From CAZVYN01 sp964631125 (GTDB lineage: Bacteria > Eisenbacteria > RBG-16-71-46 > CAIMUX01), in assembly GCA_964631125.1 (NCBI GenBank), contig CAZVYN010000042.1:1-34292 (forward strand): a stretch of DNA of 34,292 bases. Reading direction: 5' to 3'. Made by a program: the position numbers and the translations under genes. How positions within the stretch are numbered: the first letter of the stretch is position 1; each line of letters begins with the position of its first letter. The notes beneath the pieces were generated by a model, which saw only the letters and a program-made list of their open reading frames with translations, did no database searches and was not told the DNA's origin. Positions 16,451-23,538 of the stretch are shown in pieces.

Positions 16451-17087
16451 GTGCAGCATCGTTCGATCATCATCGTCGGCGGACTGTGCTTCGTCGTCGG
16501 CGCGCTGGCGTTCGTCTCGGTCTTCGGCTATCTGGCGGCGAGCTTCGACTATCCGGACATCCTCGACGGCGCCGCCGCGGACGTACTGCCGCGCCTGCTC
16601 GAAGGAGGCGCAACCATGAGAGCTACCTGGGCTCTGTACGCGGTGCTCTCACTGCTTCTCGTCCCGGGCGCCGTCGGAACGTACTTCGCCTGTTTTTCGA
16701 GTCGCGGCCGCATGACGGTGGGCCCCATCGCCGCGTCGCTCGGAGAGCTGGCCATGTGTCTCGGTCTCATGCGCTGGCCGAGCATCCATTGGACGTTGGC
16801 GGAGGCGTCCCCAGTCAAGTCCCGAGGCCCAAAGCAGCCTTGCCGCCGTCTTCTCGGGCCTGAATCTCTACCTCGGCAACTACATCGGGGAGTTCCTCGG
16901 CGAAGTGTGCCTCGGCGGGTGTGGCGTAGCGTTCGCGTGCCTGTTCATCGTCGGAGCGCTTCGAAACGCCATGCCAGCGGTTCAGCCGATCGCCGATCTG
17001 AACAATGCACTCCTCCCGCTGTGGATGATCGTGCTCGGTCTGTCCCTCATTCGGTCCGCGCTGACGGGCGTGTACCGAGTGGAATAG
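16451..17087 (+). pseudogene. DUF4386-like membrane protein with single-base frameshift
   Basis: GTG 16451 (GAGAGGAG just upstream) opens QHRSIIIVGGLCFVVGALAF, then YFACFSSRGRMTVGPIA and GELAMCLGLMRWPSIHWTLA. After about 16805 this frame becomes arginine/proline-rich nonsense. In the +1 frame the protein resumes as SPEAQSSLAAVFSGLNLYLG, then FACLFIVGALRNAMP and LPLWMIVLGLSLIRSA, ending at TAG 17085-17087. One extra C in the CCCC run at 16809-16812 explains the shift. Corrected, it is an integral membrane protein of about 210 residues resembling DUF4386. Its last 41 bp overlap the 3' end of the convergent XRE gene. Confidence 0.7.
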
Positions 17088-17355
17088 GGCCCGCAGCTTG
17101 GTCCTCCGCGGACGCGCGCTGCTTTCCCGAGTTCTCCGGCTCGCTGTACCGGAAGACCCGCTCCAAGGAGACGTCGAAGACGCGCGCGATCCGGAACGCG
17201 ACTTCCAGTGAGGGCGAGTACTTGTTCCCCTCTATCGCGTTCACCGTCTGACGCGTGACTCCGATTCGGTCTGCCAGTTCTTGCTGCGTCATCTCGCCGC
17301 GGTGGAATCGGAGAGTGCGGATCTCGTTCGTGATGCGGCCGCCGCTCTTGCCCAT
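17047..17355 (-). CDS. XRE-family HTH transcriptional regulator
   Basis: 102 aa. Residues about 8-62 are a Cro/CI-type helix-turn-helix: IRTLRFHRGEMTQQELADRI, VTRQTVNAIEGNKYSPSLEV, then AFRIARVFDVSLERVF. Relatives of this compact class are about 65-70 aa. Here a charged tail of about 30 residues (PENSGKQRASAEDQAAG) follows and overlaps the convergent gene, so the original stop may have been lost. Only 3 nt separate its ATG from the stop of the upstream membrane gene, a standard two-gene unit in which the regulator controls its own operon. The three TGTC-N10-GACA-type sites upstream fit this. Confidence 0.9.
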   Translation of the reverse strand: MGKSGGRITNEIRTLRFHRGEMTQQELADRIGVTRQTVNAIEGNKYSPSLEVAFRIARVFDVSLERVFRYSEPENSGKQRASAEDQAAGPIPLGTRPSARTE

Positions 17356-17358
17356 CGC

Positions 17359-17772
17359 TCATGCCCCTCTTCGGTAGAGGAAGAGCTGAGATCCGATCTC
17401 CGTCAGTTGCGCCAGGACCCAGAATCCGAGCAGCAGATGCGTGAACGCGAAGTTACCCGGCGTCACCAACGCCGTGCAGAGCGCGAAGAATACCCCGGTA
17501 GCCAGCACGTAGCCCCCGTTGCGAGCGCCCATCAGTTCGATCAGCCGGTCACGCTCGTCCGTCTCCGTGCGCCGATCGATGATCGTGATCACCACATTCC
17601 CCGCGATTTGCGTGATCACGACCAGCACGACGACGAGCGCGAACAGCACAGCCTGACTCGGCAAGACGAAGTCCGACCGGGCCGGAAGGACGGCAATGAG
17701 GTAGAGGCCGAAACTTACGATCAGCGCGACCATCGAAAGCCATAAACTCTTTTCCTGGAATGAGATCCCCAC
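17359..17772 (-). CDS. Four-TM membrane protein paired with XRE regulator
   Basis: 137 aa, GTG start preceded (on the - strand) by GGAGGG 4 nt upstream. Four hydrophobic segments (WLSMVALIVSFGLYLIAVLP, the next near VLFALVVVLVVIT, then GYVLATGVFFALCTA and HLLLGFWVLAQLTEI). A charged loop DRRTETDERDRLIELMGARN sits between TM2 and TM3. That loop is typical of DUF2178-like proteins that accompany small XRE regulators. It is the first gene of the operon and is likely repressed by its downstream neighbour. The function is not known; membrane-stress or sensing roles have been suggested for such pairs but cannot be shown here. Confidence 0.85.
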   Translation of the reverse strand: MGISFQEKSLWLSMVALIVSFGLYLIAVLPARSDFVLPSQAVLFALVVVLVVITQIAGNVVITIIDRRTETDERDRLIELMGARNGGYVLATGVFFALCTALVTPGNFAFTHLLLGFWVLAQLTEIGSQLFLYRRGA

Positions 17773-17791
17773 ATTGCCCTCCGCGTGGTTG

Positions 17792-17809
17792 TGTCTGGTG
17801 TGCTGGACG
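17792..17809. promoter_or_regulatory. Operator-like site 1 (TGTCTG-N6-TGGACG)
   Basis: Imperfect 18-bp dyad, 19 bp upstream of the GTG of the membrane/XRE operon. It shares spacing and half-site pattern with the sites at 17813 and 17860. Its start is 21 bp, two helical turns, from site 2. Likely binds the XRE product; inference. Confidence 0.45.
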
Positions 17810-17812
17810 TTG

Positions 17813-17830
17813 TGTCCGATTTACCCGACA
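17813..17830. promoter_or_regulatory. Operator-like site 2 (TGTCCG-N6-CCGACA)
   Basis: Imperfect 18-bp dyad of the same architecture as its neighbours: TGTC at one end, GACA at the other, six central bases. The AT-rich centre ATTTAC may overlap a promoter element of the - strand operon. Confidence 0.45.
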
Positions 17831-17859
17831 AGAACAAACCTACCGCTCGGGGCCCCGTG

Positions 17860-17877
17860 TGTCCAGTATTTTGGACA
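17860..17877. promoter_or_regulatory. Operator-like site 3, perfect dyad TGTCCA-N6-TGGACA
   Basis: Perfect 6-bp arms around GTATTT, 88 bp upstream of the membrane-protein start codon. It is the best of the three sites and probably the highest-affinity one. Symmetric TGTCCA/TGGACA arms with a 6-bp centre suit a homodimeric HTH protein. Confidence 0.55.
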
Positions 17878-17984
17878 TCGCGTTCCGACAGAAACCCGCA
17901 AGGTCAGCCCGCCGTGTCGCTGGTCGATCGGCGGAGCGCCGCGGTCTGCTCCGGCTCGCGGGCGCTTGAACGGAGAGGACGTCC

Positions 17985-18190
17985 ATGCAGATCACACGCA
18001 CCGGTTTCATCCTCTACGTGCGCGGACGTGCTGGCGGCGCGAGGGATCGACGTCGACTACCAAGAGCACCCGCGGGGAACCGTCGTGAAGTTCACCGATC
18101 CCGCGGGCAGTCTCTGCGCGTTCAAGGACGACGAGAGGCTCGAGCGGCAGGGACTCGAGGCGCCATTCCGAGGATTGCTCGATCGGGTTA
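17985..18190 (+). pseudogene. VOC (glyoxalase-fold) remnant, both ends kept, middle lost
   Basis: ATG 17985 with GGAGAGG at 17972-17978 gives MQITRTGFILYVR, the first strand of a VOC protein. The sequence then switches frame at about 18022 into DVLAARGIDVDYQEHPRGTV, then VKFTDPAGSLCAFKDDE, the last third of a VOC protein with the usual DP.G...F end. Roughly 70-80 residues between them are gone and the frames do not match, so no VOC fold can form. It lies directly before glnS, whose reading frame is open back through this remnant; glnS itself starts at 18249. Confidence 0.7.
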
Positions 18191-18248
18191 TCCTGCGCTC
18201 CACTCTAAACCGACCTTCACTGCGCCGCGCGCCGGAGATTCCCCAGAC

Positions 18249-19967
18249 ATGGCCGATACGAAAGCACCAGACGGGGCGTCGCCGAACGCCCCCGAGACAA
18301 CCGAGGTCACCGAGACGAGCGACTTCATCCGCGAGATCGTCCGCGCGGACCTGAAGTCGGGGAAGCACCGCGGCGTCGTCACGCGCTTTCCCCCGGAGCC
18401 GAACGGGTACCTGCACATCGGGCACGCCAAGTCGATCTGCCTGAACTTCGGCATCGCGCGCGAGTTCGACGGGCGCTGTCACCTGCGGTTCGACGATACG
18501 AACCCGCTCAAGGAAGAGCAGGAGTACATCGACGCGATCCAAGACGATGTGCGGTGGCTCGGATTCGACTGGGGCGAGCACCTCTACTTCGCATCGGACT
18601 ACTTCGAGCAGCTCTACGAGTGGGCGAGGCGCCTCATCCGCCAGGGGAAGGCGTTCGTCTGCGATCTCGACGCCGAGCAGATCCGTGAGTATCGCGGGAC
18701 GTTGACCGAGCCGGGGAAGAACAGCCCGCACCGGGACCGCACGGTCGAGGAGAACCTGGATCTCTTCGCGAGAATGCGCGCCGGAGAGTTCCCGGACGGC
18801 TCGAGCGTCTTGCGCGCCAAGCTCGACATGGCGTCGGGCAACATCAACCTGCGTGATCCGGTGCTCTACCGCGTTCTGCACGCGCATCATCCGCGGACGG
18901 GCGACGCTTGGCGCATCTATCCGACCTACGACTTCGCGCACGGCCAGTCGGACGCGATCGAAGGGATCACCCACTCGATCTGCACGCTGGAGTTCGAGGA
19001 CCACCGCCCGCTCTACGATTGGTTCATCGACAACCTTCCAGTTCCGTCGAAGCCGCGGCAGCTCGAGTTCGCGCGCTTGAATCTCACCTACACGGTGCTT
19101 TCCAAGCGCTTCCTGCTTCGGCTGGTGAACGAGGGACGGGTTCGCGGTTGGGACGATCCGCGCATGCCGACCATCGTGGGGATCCGGCGGCGAGGGTTTC
19201 CGTCCGAGGCGCTGCGTCGATTCGCCGAGATGATCGGCGTGGCCAAGCGCGCGAGTACGGTCGATTGGGGAATGCTCGAGTACGCGGTGCGTGAGGTGCT
19301 CAATCGCACCGCCGAGCGCCGCATGGCGGTGTTGCGCCCGCTCAAAGTCGTGCTCGTGAACTATCCAGAGGGACAGTTCGAAGAGTTCGACGCGATCAAC
19401 AACCCCGAGGACGCCGCCGCCGGCGCGCGCAAGATCAGCTTCGGACGCGAGCTGTGGATCGAGCAGGAGGACTTCATGGAGGATCCGCCGAAGAAGTTTT
19501 TCCGGCTGAGCCCCGGACGCGAGGTCCGACTGCGCGCCGCCTACTTCATCACCTGTCAGGAAGTGATCAAGAACGAACGCGGGGAGGTGACGGAGTTGCG
19601 CTGCACCTACGACCCGGCGACGCGCGGCGGCAGCTCGCCGGACGGTCGGTCCCCGAAAGCGACCCTGCATTGGGTCTCGGCCTCGCATGGCGTCGCCGCG
19701 GAGGTGCGTCTGTACGACCACCTCTTCACGAAGCCCGATCCCGGCGGCGAAGGCGATCTCATGGACGACCTGAATCCAAAGTCGGAGGAAATACTCACGG
19801 GCTGTTGGTTGGAGCCGTCCCTCGACGCGCTGCCGATCGCGTCCCAAGTCCAGTTCGAGCGGCTCGGCTACTTTTCGAAAGACCGCGAGTCGACCTCAGC
19901 TCGCTCCGTCTGGAATCGCACCATCACGCTGCGCGACACGTGGGTGAAGGAACAGCGCAAGGGCTGA
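18249..19967 (+). CDS. glnS: Glutaminyl-tRNA synthetase
   Basis: 572 aa class I aminoacyl-tRNA synthetase charging tRNA-Gln with glutamine. HIGH motif at residues 56-59 (NGYLHIGHAKS). FDDTNPLKEEQEYIDAIQ, DFAHGQSDAIEGITHSICTL and the KMSKS equivalent VLSKRF (Ser285-Lys286) are all present. RLNLTYTVLSKR marks GlnRS rather than GluRS. The C-terminal anticodon-binding beta-barrels end at TWVKEQRKG. The ATG at 18249 has only GGAG at 18234-18237 at a long distance. The frame is open upstream but that part belongs to the VOC remnant. Having glnS indicates direct charging of Gln in this organism. The gene is intact. Confidence 0.97.
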   Translation: MADTKAPDGASPNAPETTEVTETSDFIREIVRADLKSGKHRGVVTRFPPEPNGYLHIGHAKSICLNFGIAREFDGRCHLRFDDTNPLKEEQEYIDAIQDDVRWLGFDWGEHLYFASDYFEQLYEWARRLIRQGKAFVCDLDAEQIREYRGTLTEPGKNSPHRDRTVEENLDLFARMRAGEFPDGSSVLRAKLDMASGNINLRDPVLYRVLHAHHPRTGDAWRIYPTYDFAHGQSDAIEGITHSICTLEFEDHRPLYDWFIDNLPVPSKPRQLEFARLNLTYTVLSKRFLLRLVNEGRVRGWDDPRMPTIVGIRRRGFPSEALRRFAEMIGVAKRASTVDWGMLEYAVREVLNRTAERRMAVLRPLKVVLVNYPEGQFEEFDAINNPEDAAAGARKISFGRELWIEQEDFMEDPPKKFFRLSPGREVRLRAAYFITCQEVIKNERGEVTELRCTYDPATRGGSSPDGRSPKATLHWVSASHGVAAEVRLYDHLFTKPDPGGEGDLMDDLNPKSEEILTGCWLEPSLDALPIASQVQFERLGYFSKDRESTSARSVWNRTITLRDTWVKEQRKG

Positions 19968-20025
19968 GGCTCGGCAGCATGGCCTTTGCCATTCCGGTGG
20001 TCCTGTTGTTTCCGAGGAAGCGCTG

Positions 20026-20550
20026 ATGCGTTCCATGGAAACGCCGCGCGGCACGCTCGAGCCGCAGACCGCGGCGCACGCGGACGAGATGTTCGTCGTG
20101 CTGAGCGATCCCGCGCTCTATGAGTACGAAAACGAGCCGCCAAGCTCGGTCGAGTGGCTTCGAGATCGGTTCACGAAGTTGGAGTCTCGGCGGTCGGCCG
20201 ACGGCGTCGAGCAGTGGCTCAACTGGGTGATACGGAGACCCAGCGGCGAATTGATCGGCTATGTCCAGGCCACCATCTACCCTCGGAGTCGAGCCGAGAT
20301 CGCGTATGTGCTCTCGAGCGGCTATTGGGGAAGAGGGCTGGCCGGCGAAGCGGTCGACGCCATGATAGCGGAGCTCACGGCGCGCTACGGCGTGCGGAGC
20401 GTTTCCGCCGTGTTGAAGCGAGAGAACCATCGGTCGTTGCGATTGCTCGAGCGGCTCGGATTCAGCCTCGCGTCCGTGGAGTCGCTCGCCGAACATCCGG
20501 TGGATCCGGACGAATTGCGGATGACTCGCGAGGTTCGTGTCAGTAACTAG
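20026..20550 (+). CDS. GNAT acetyltransferase, RimJ/RimL type
   Basis: 174 aa, ATG with GAGGAAG at 20013-20019. LEPQTAAHADEMFVVLSDPA, then ELIGYVQATIYP and AEIAYVLSSGYWGRGLAGEA carry the acetyl-CoA loop (GYWGRGLAGEA, the W-G-x-G-x-A form of RimJ/RimL-like GNATs). ENHRSLRLLERLGF is the C-terminal conserved segment. Such enzymes acetylate N-termini or small amines; the target is unknown. It follows glnS by 58 nt. The stop TAG at 20548-20550 overlaps the stop of the convergent AlkD-like remnant. Confidence 0.9.
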   Translation: MRSMETPRGTLEPQTAAHADEMFVVLSDPALYEYENEPPSSVEWLRDRFTKLESRRSADGVEQWLNWVIRRPSGELIGYVQATIYPRSRAEIAYVLSSGYWGRGLAGEAVDAMIAELTARYGVRSVSAVLKRENHRSLRLLERLGFSLASVESLAEHPVDPDELRMTREVRVSN

Positions 20551-20728
20551 CGAACTTTTCCGGGTTTCTTCTTGGCGCTACCAGACAGCCGCGATTGGAC
20601 ACTCGGACTGTTCAACTCACGGAGCGCGCCCTTCCCGACTCATCGCGCGTGCTCTTCTTCGCCATACGCTTCAGTGTCGCGAGCACCTTCTCGACTTCGG
20701 GGGCGCGCGGAGTCCCGGACGTTTTGAT
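20547..20728 (-). pseudogene. AlkD-like DNA alkylation repair protein remnant, middle deleted
   Basis: The - strand reads KTSGTPRAPEVEKVLATLKR, MAKKSTRDE (about 20725 to 20641). It then jumps, in another frame, to VGKGALRELNSPSVQSRLSG and SAKKKPGKVR, ending at 20547. These are the N-terminus and C-terminus of AlkC/AlkD-type HEAT-repeat DNA glycosylases of about 230 residues. About 180 residues, including the active-site concave surface, are missing at the junction near 20640. The codon at the expected start (20726-20728) is ATC behind GAAGGGGA. No functional product is possible. Confidence 0.65.
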
Positions 20729-20800
20729 GGCTGGTCCCCTTCGGCTGTCCCGGGCTCGCGCATGACATCAAGAGCCGCTAACATAAACGAGCATAGCGTG

Positions 20801-20895
20801 TTACAGTCGTCCTGGGCGAACCTAGCGAAGGCGCTTTGAACACGTTTTGAAACGTGATCGGTGATAGGTGATAGGTGATAGGTGATCGGTGATCG
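20801..20895. repeat. Composite leader: palindrome plus 7-bp tandem array upstream of acr3
   Basis: On the - strand 20801-20834 reads like the short 'TTCGCT..GTTCGCCCAGGA' words that recur between genes in many GC-rich soil bacteria. A perfect palindrome, CACGTTT-TG-AAACGTG, occupies 20841-20856. It runs into six copies of GTGATMG (M is A or C) at 20854-20895, ending 14 bp before the acr3 ATG. The palindrome could be an operator or hairpin. The array places near-identical GTG codons and spacing changes right in the translation-initiation region. Confidence 0.7.
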
Positions 20896-20908
20896 AGATC
20901 GAGGAAGC

Positions 20909-21973
20909 ATGACTTCGAACCAGATTCCCCAACGTCGCCTCTCCTTCCTCGATCGCTACCTGACGCTCTGGATCTTCCTCGCCATGGGATTGGGCGTGCT
21001 CATCGGTCGATTCGCGCCATCGGCGCGCGATGCGATCGAACGCCTCAGGGTCGGGACGACGAACCTCCCGATTGCCGTCGGGCTGATCCTGATGATGTAT
21101 CCGCCGCTGGCCAAGGTGAGGTACGAGAAGCTGCCGTCGATCCTCCGCGACTGGAGGATCCTCACGCTGTCGCTCGTCCAGAATTGGCTGATCGGCCCCG
21201 CGCTCATGTTCGCGCTCGCCGTGGTGTTCTTGCAGGACAAGCCCGAGTACATGGTGGGGCTGATCCTCGTCGGGCTGGCGCGCTGTATTGCCATGGTGCT
21301 CGTCTGGAATGATCTGGCCAAAGGGAGCAGCGACTACGCAGCGGGTCTGGTGGCGTTGAACAGCATCTTCCAGGTGTTGTTTTTCGGCGTCTACGCGTGG
21401 CTCTTCGTGACCTACCTACCGCCCCTGCTCGGTCTCGAAGGAGCGGTGGTCGATGTGAGCATGCGCGAGATCTTCCAGAGCGTGCTCGTCTACCTGGGCA
21501 TCCCATTCTTCGCCGGCATGTTGACGCGCTCCATCCTGCGTCCGATCAAGGGCGAAGCGTGGTACAGCGGGACCTTCATCCCGCGCATCTCGCCGGTCAC
21601 GCTGCTCGCGCTGCTCTTCACGATCGTGGTGATGTTCAGTCTGAAGGGAGACCGGATCGTCGCCCTGCCGCTCGACATCCTGCGCATTGCCATCCCACTC
21701 GTGCTCTACTTCGTCATCATGTTCTTCGTCTCGTTCTTCATGGCGAGGCGAGTCGGCGCCGACTACGAGCGTTCGGCTACGCTGGCGTTCACCGCATCGG
21801 GGAACAACTTCGAGTTGGCCATCGCCGTCGCGATCTCGGTCTTCGGCATCCACTCCGATGTGGCGTTCGCGACCGTCGTCGGACCGCTGGTGGAAGTGCC
21901 GGTGCTGATCGGACTGGTCAGTGTGTCGCTCTGGCTGGGAAAGCGATGGTTCGGAGTCGAAGCGCCGGGTTGA
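20909..21973 (+). CDS. acr3: ACR3-family arsenite efflux permease
   Basis: 354 aa, ten hydrophobic segments. It exports As(III) across the inner membrane using the proton motive force. LARCIAMVLVWNDLAKG contains the ACR3 signature with the essential Cys (Cys126). SGNNFELAIAVAI contains the conserved TM9 Glu302. MMYPPLAKVRYE is the usual TM2/loop region. ATG 20909 follows CGAGGAAG. GTG codons in the upstream 7-bp repeats could give longer N-termini. Unusually, no arsR, arsC or arsM is adjacent, so regulation is unclear. It is followed 41 nt later by a PhnB-like VOC gene, which is not an obvious arsenic enzyme. Confidence 0.94.
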   Translation: MTSNQIPQRRLSFLDRYLTLWIFLAMGLGVLIGRFAPSARDAIERLRVGTTNLPIAVGLILMMYPPLAKVRYEKLPSILRDWRILTLSLVQNWLIGPALMFALAVVFLQDKPEYMVGLILVGLARCIAMVLVWNDLAKGSSDYAAGLVALNSIFQVLFFGVYAWLFVTYLPPLLGLEGAVVDVSMREIFQSVLVYLGIPFFAGMLTRSILRPIKGEAWYSGTFIPRISPVTLLALLFTIVVMFSLKGDRIVALPLDILRIAIPLVLYFVIMFFVSFFMARRVGADYERSATLAFTASGNNFELAIAVAISVFGIHSDVAFATVVGPLVEVPVLIGLVSVSLWLGKRWFGVEAPG

Positions 21974-22014
21974 CGCCGCGGACCGCGGGCAACTCCAGGA
22001 AGAGGAGAACCAAA

Positions 22015-22410
22015 GTGGCTCGGAAGATAACGCCGTTCTTGATGTTCGAGGGATCGGCCGAAGCGGCCATGCGCTTCTACGTCTCGCTGTTCCACAAGTC
22101 CGAGGTGAAGCAACTGGAGCGGTACGGACCCGACGAAGCGGGGGCCGAGGGGAGCGTGAAGAGAGCGGACTTCGTTATCGCGGGACAGGAGATCATCTGC
22201 ATCGACAGTCCGGCAAAGCACGCCTTCACCTTTACGCCGTCGGTCTCTCTCTTCGTCGAGTGCGAGAGCGAAGCCGAACTCGACGCGGCGTTCGGCGAGC
22301 TCTCCGCGGAGGGCGCGGTCCTCATGCCGCCCGATAGCTACGGTTTCAGCCGGAAGTTTGCCTGGGTGAACGATCGCTTCGGCGTCTCCTGGCAACTCAA
22401 CCTGCGGTGA
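22015..22410 (+). CDS. PhnB-like VOC family protein
   Basis: 131 aa, GTG start with AGGAAGAGGAG (21998-22008). KITPFLMFEGSAEAAMRFYV, then SLFHKSEV, ICIDSPAKHAFTFTPSVSLF and FAWVNDRFGVSWQL are diagnostic of the PhnB/'3-demethylubiquinone-9 methyltransferase-like' VOC subfamily, a dimeric beta-alpha-beta fold of unknown reaction. Full length and undamaged, in contrast to the two other VOC genes of the window. Probably co-transcribed with acr3. A terminator follows. Confidence 0.9.
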   Translation: MARKITPFLMFEGSAEAAMRFYVSLFHKSEVKQLERYGPDEAGAEGSVKRADFVIAGQEIICIDSPAKHAFTFTPSVSLFVECESEAELDAAFGELSAEGAVLMPPDSYGFSRKFAWVNDRFGVSWQLNLR

Positions 22411-22458
22411 GCCTGAAGCCGTGAGACGCGACGGTCCTGGGTTCGCGCCTCCACCGCG

Positions 22459-22480
22459 GACCAGACGGCGTCTGGTCTTT
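22459..22480 (+). terminator. Intrinsic terminator-like hairpin after the acr3-VOC pair
   Basis: Perfect 8-bp stem GACCAGAC/GTCTGGTC with loop GGC, followed by TTT on the + strand. It lies 49 nt after the VOC stop, between convergent transcription units. The T-run is short and there is none on the - strand, so it should act mainly on the + transcript. Confidence 0.65.
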
Positions 22481-22512
22481 CCGGAGGACGCGCAGCCGCG
22501 GTGACGGTCGGT

Positions 22513-22794
22513 TCAGTCGGGATCACGGGGAAATCGCGTCGCCGTCGCGCCGTCGTACATCTGCGCGATCTTCGAATCCTGGGACCCCGATCCGCCATCC
22601 GATCCGAAGAGGCGGGAGAAGAACGACTCGAAGCCCGAACGATCCTTCAGTTTCTCCAGCTCCCGCTGCAACTCCTCCATCTCCCGCTGCAACGACTCGA
22701 CCTTGCGCCGCGCGTCGTCCACCTCGGATTTGTGCTGCTCGCGCTTGCCGGGGAGTTGCCCGGGAGTGGAAAGTTGCGTGCGTTCTGCCGCCAT
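22513..22794 (-). CDS. Small coiled-coil protein, last gene of the central-metabolism operon
   Basis: 93 aa. Residues about 18-52 are a strong heptad coiled coil (KVESLQREMEELQRELEKLK), followed by a short amphipathic patch FESFFSRLFGSDGGSG and a disordered tail. No signal peptide or enzymatic motif. I do not recognise a family. It starts 15 nt after the SDR stop, in the same operon. Such proteins often oligomerise or act as scaffolds; that is only a guess here. Confidence 0.65.
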   Translation of the reverse strand: MAAERTQLSTPGQLPGKREQHKSEVDDARRKVESLQREMEELQRELEKLKDRSGFESFFSRLFGSDGGSGSQDSKIAQMYDGATATRFPRDPD

Positions 22795-22809
22795 GCGGCC
22801 TGATCGGCG

Positions 22810-23538
22810 TCAGATTCCTCGGACGAGGCCGCCGTCGACCAGGATCTCCTGTCCGGTGACGTAGCTCGCATCCTCGGAAAGCAGGAACGCGACCACACGC
22901 GCCACCTCGGCGGCTTCGGCGGGTCGGCGCATCGGGATGCGAGCCTGGGTTGTGGCGTCGATGGAGTAGGAGTCGACAAAGCCGGGCAAGACGGAGTTGA
23001 TGCGGATGTGATCGGCGGCGAAGCGCTCTGCTGCGAGGCGCGTCCAGGCGGAGAGGCCGGCGCGAACGACGGAGGAGATGGGGAACGCGAGGCCGGGTTC
23101 GCGCGCAGCGAAGCTGGAGATGTGGACCAGTGCTCCGCCCAGTACTCCGCCGCCCTGGGCGGCGGAGAGAATTGGCTGAAGTATCCCGGCGAGCCGGATC
23201 GCAGGCATGAGAAGTAGCTCGACCCCACGCATCCAGTCCTCGTCCGTCAGCGCGAGCAGGTCCCCTTTCGCCGCATGCCCCGTGTTGATCACCGCGCCGT
23301 CGACGCGGCCGTAGATCTCGAGCGCCGTCGCCGCGAGCGTCGCGAGATCGGTCGCCGAATCGACCGATCCCCGCAGTCCGACCGCGCCGAGCGCGTCCGC
23401 TAACTCCAACACCTCGGGGCCCCGCGCCATGAGGACCAGCCGATGCCCGCGAGCGCTCAGTTCGCGCGCGCACGCGGCGCCGATGCCGCGGCTGGCGGCG
23501 GTGACGAGGGTGACCGGTGGGCGGTGGGGGCTTTGCAT
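22810..23538 (-). CDS. Atypical short-chain dehydrogenase/reductase lacking YxxxK
   Basis: 242 aa. The Rossmann motif VTAASRGIG (residues 12-20) and the end segment RINSVLPGFVDS, then SYVTGQEILVDGG are classic SDR features, with NTGH in place of NAAG/NNAG. The catalytic serine region HISSFAAREPG is present. Where YxxxK should follow, the sequence is FPISSVVRAG: no Tyr, and Arg at the Lys position. A subset of SDRs shares this form, so it may use another mechanism or be a non-catalytic binder. Its ATG shares one base with the APC permease stop, and AAAGGAA lies just upstream, so it is translationally coupled. Confidence 0.88.
   Translation of the reverse strand: MQSPHRPPVTLVTAASRGIGAACARELSARGHRLVLMARGPEVLELADALGAVGLRGSVDSATDLATLAATALEIYGRVDGAVINTGHAAKGDLLALTDEDWMRGVELLLMPAIRLAGILQPILSAAQGGGVLGGALVHISSFAAREPGLAFPISSVVRAGLSAWTRLAAERFAADHIRINSVLPGFVDSYSIDATTQARIPMRRPAEAAEVARVVAFLLSEDASYVTGQEILVDGGLVRGI

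Noticed and set aside
18057..19847. 596-aa open frame on the - strand
   Set aside because: Antisense of glnS; no family signature, composition typical of a shadow.
20854..20895. CRISPR array
   Set aside because: Units are 7 bp with no spacers. The 9-bp array at 1-54 fails for the same reason.
20909..22410. Arsenic resistance operon
   Set aside because: Only the ACR3 pump is recognisable. The adjacent VOC protein is PhnB-like, without the features of the ArsI C-As lyase, and no arsR, arsC or arsM is nearby.
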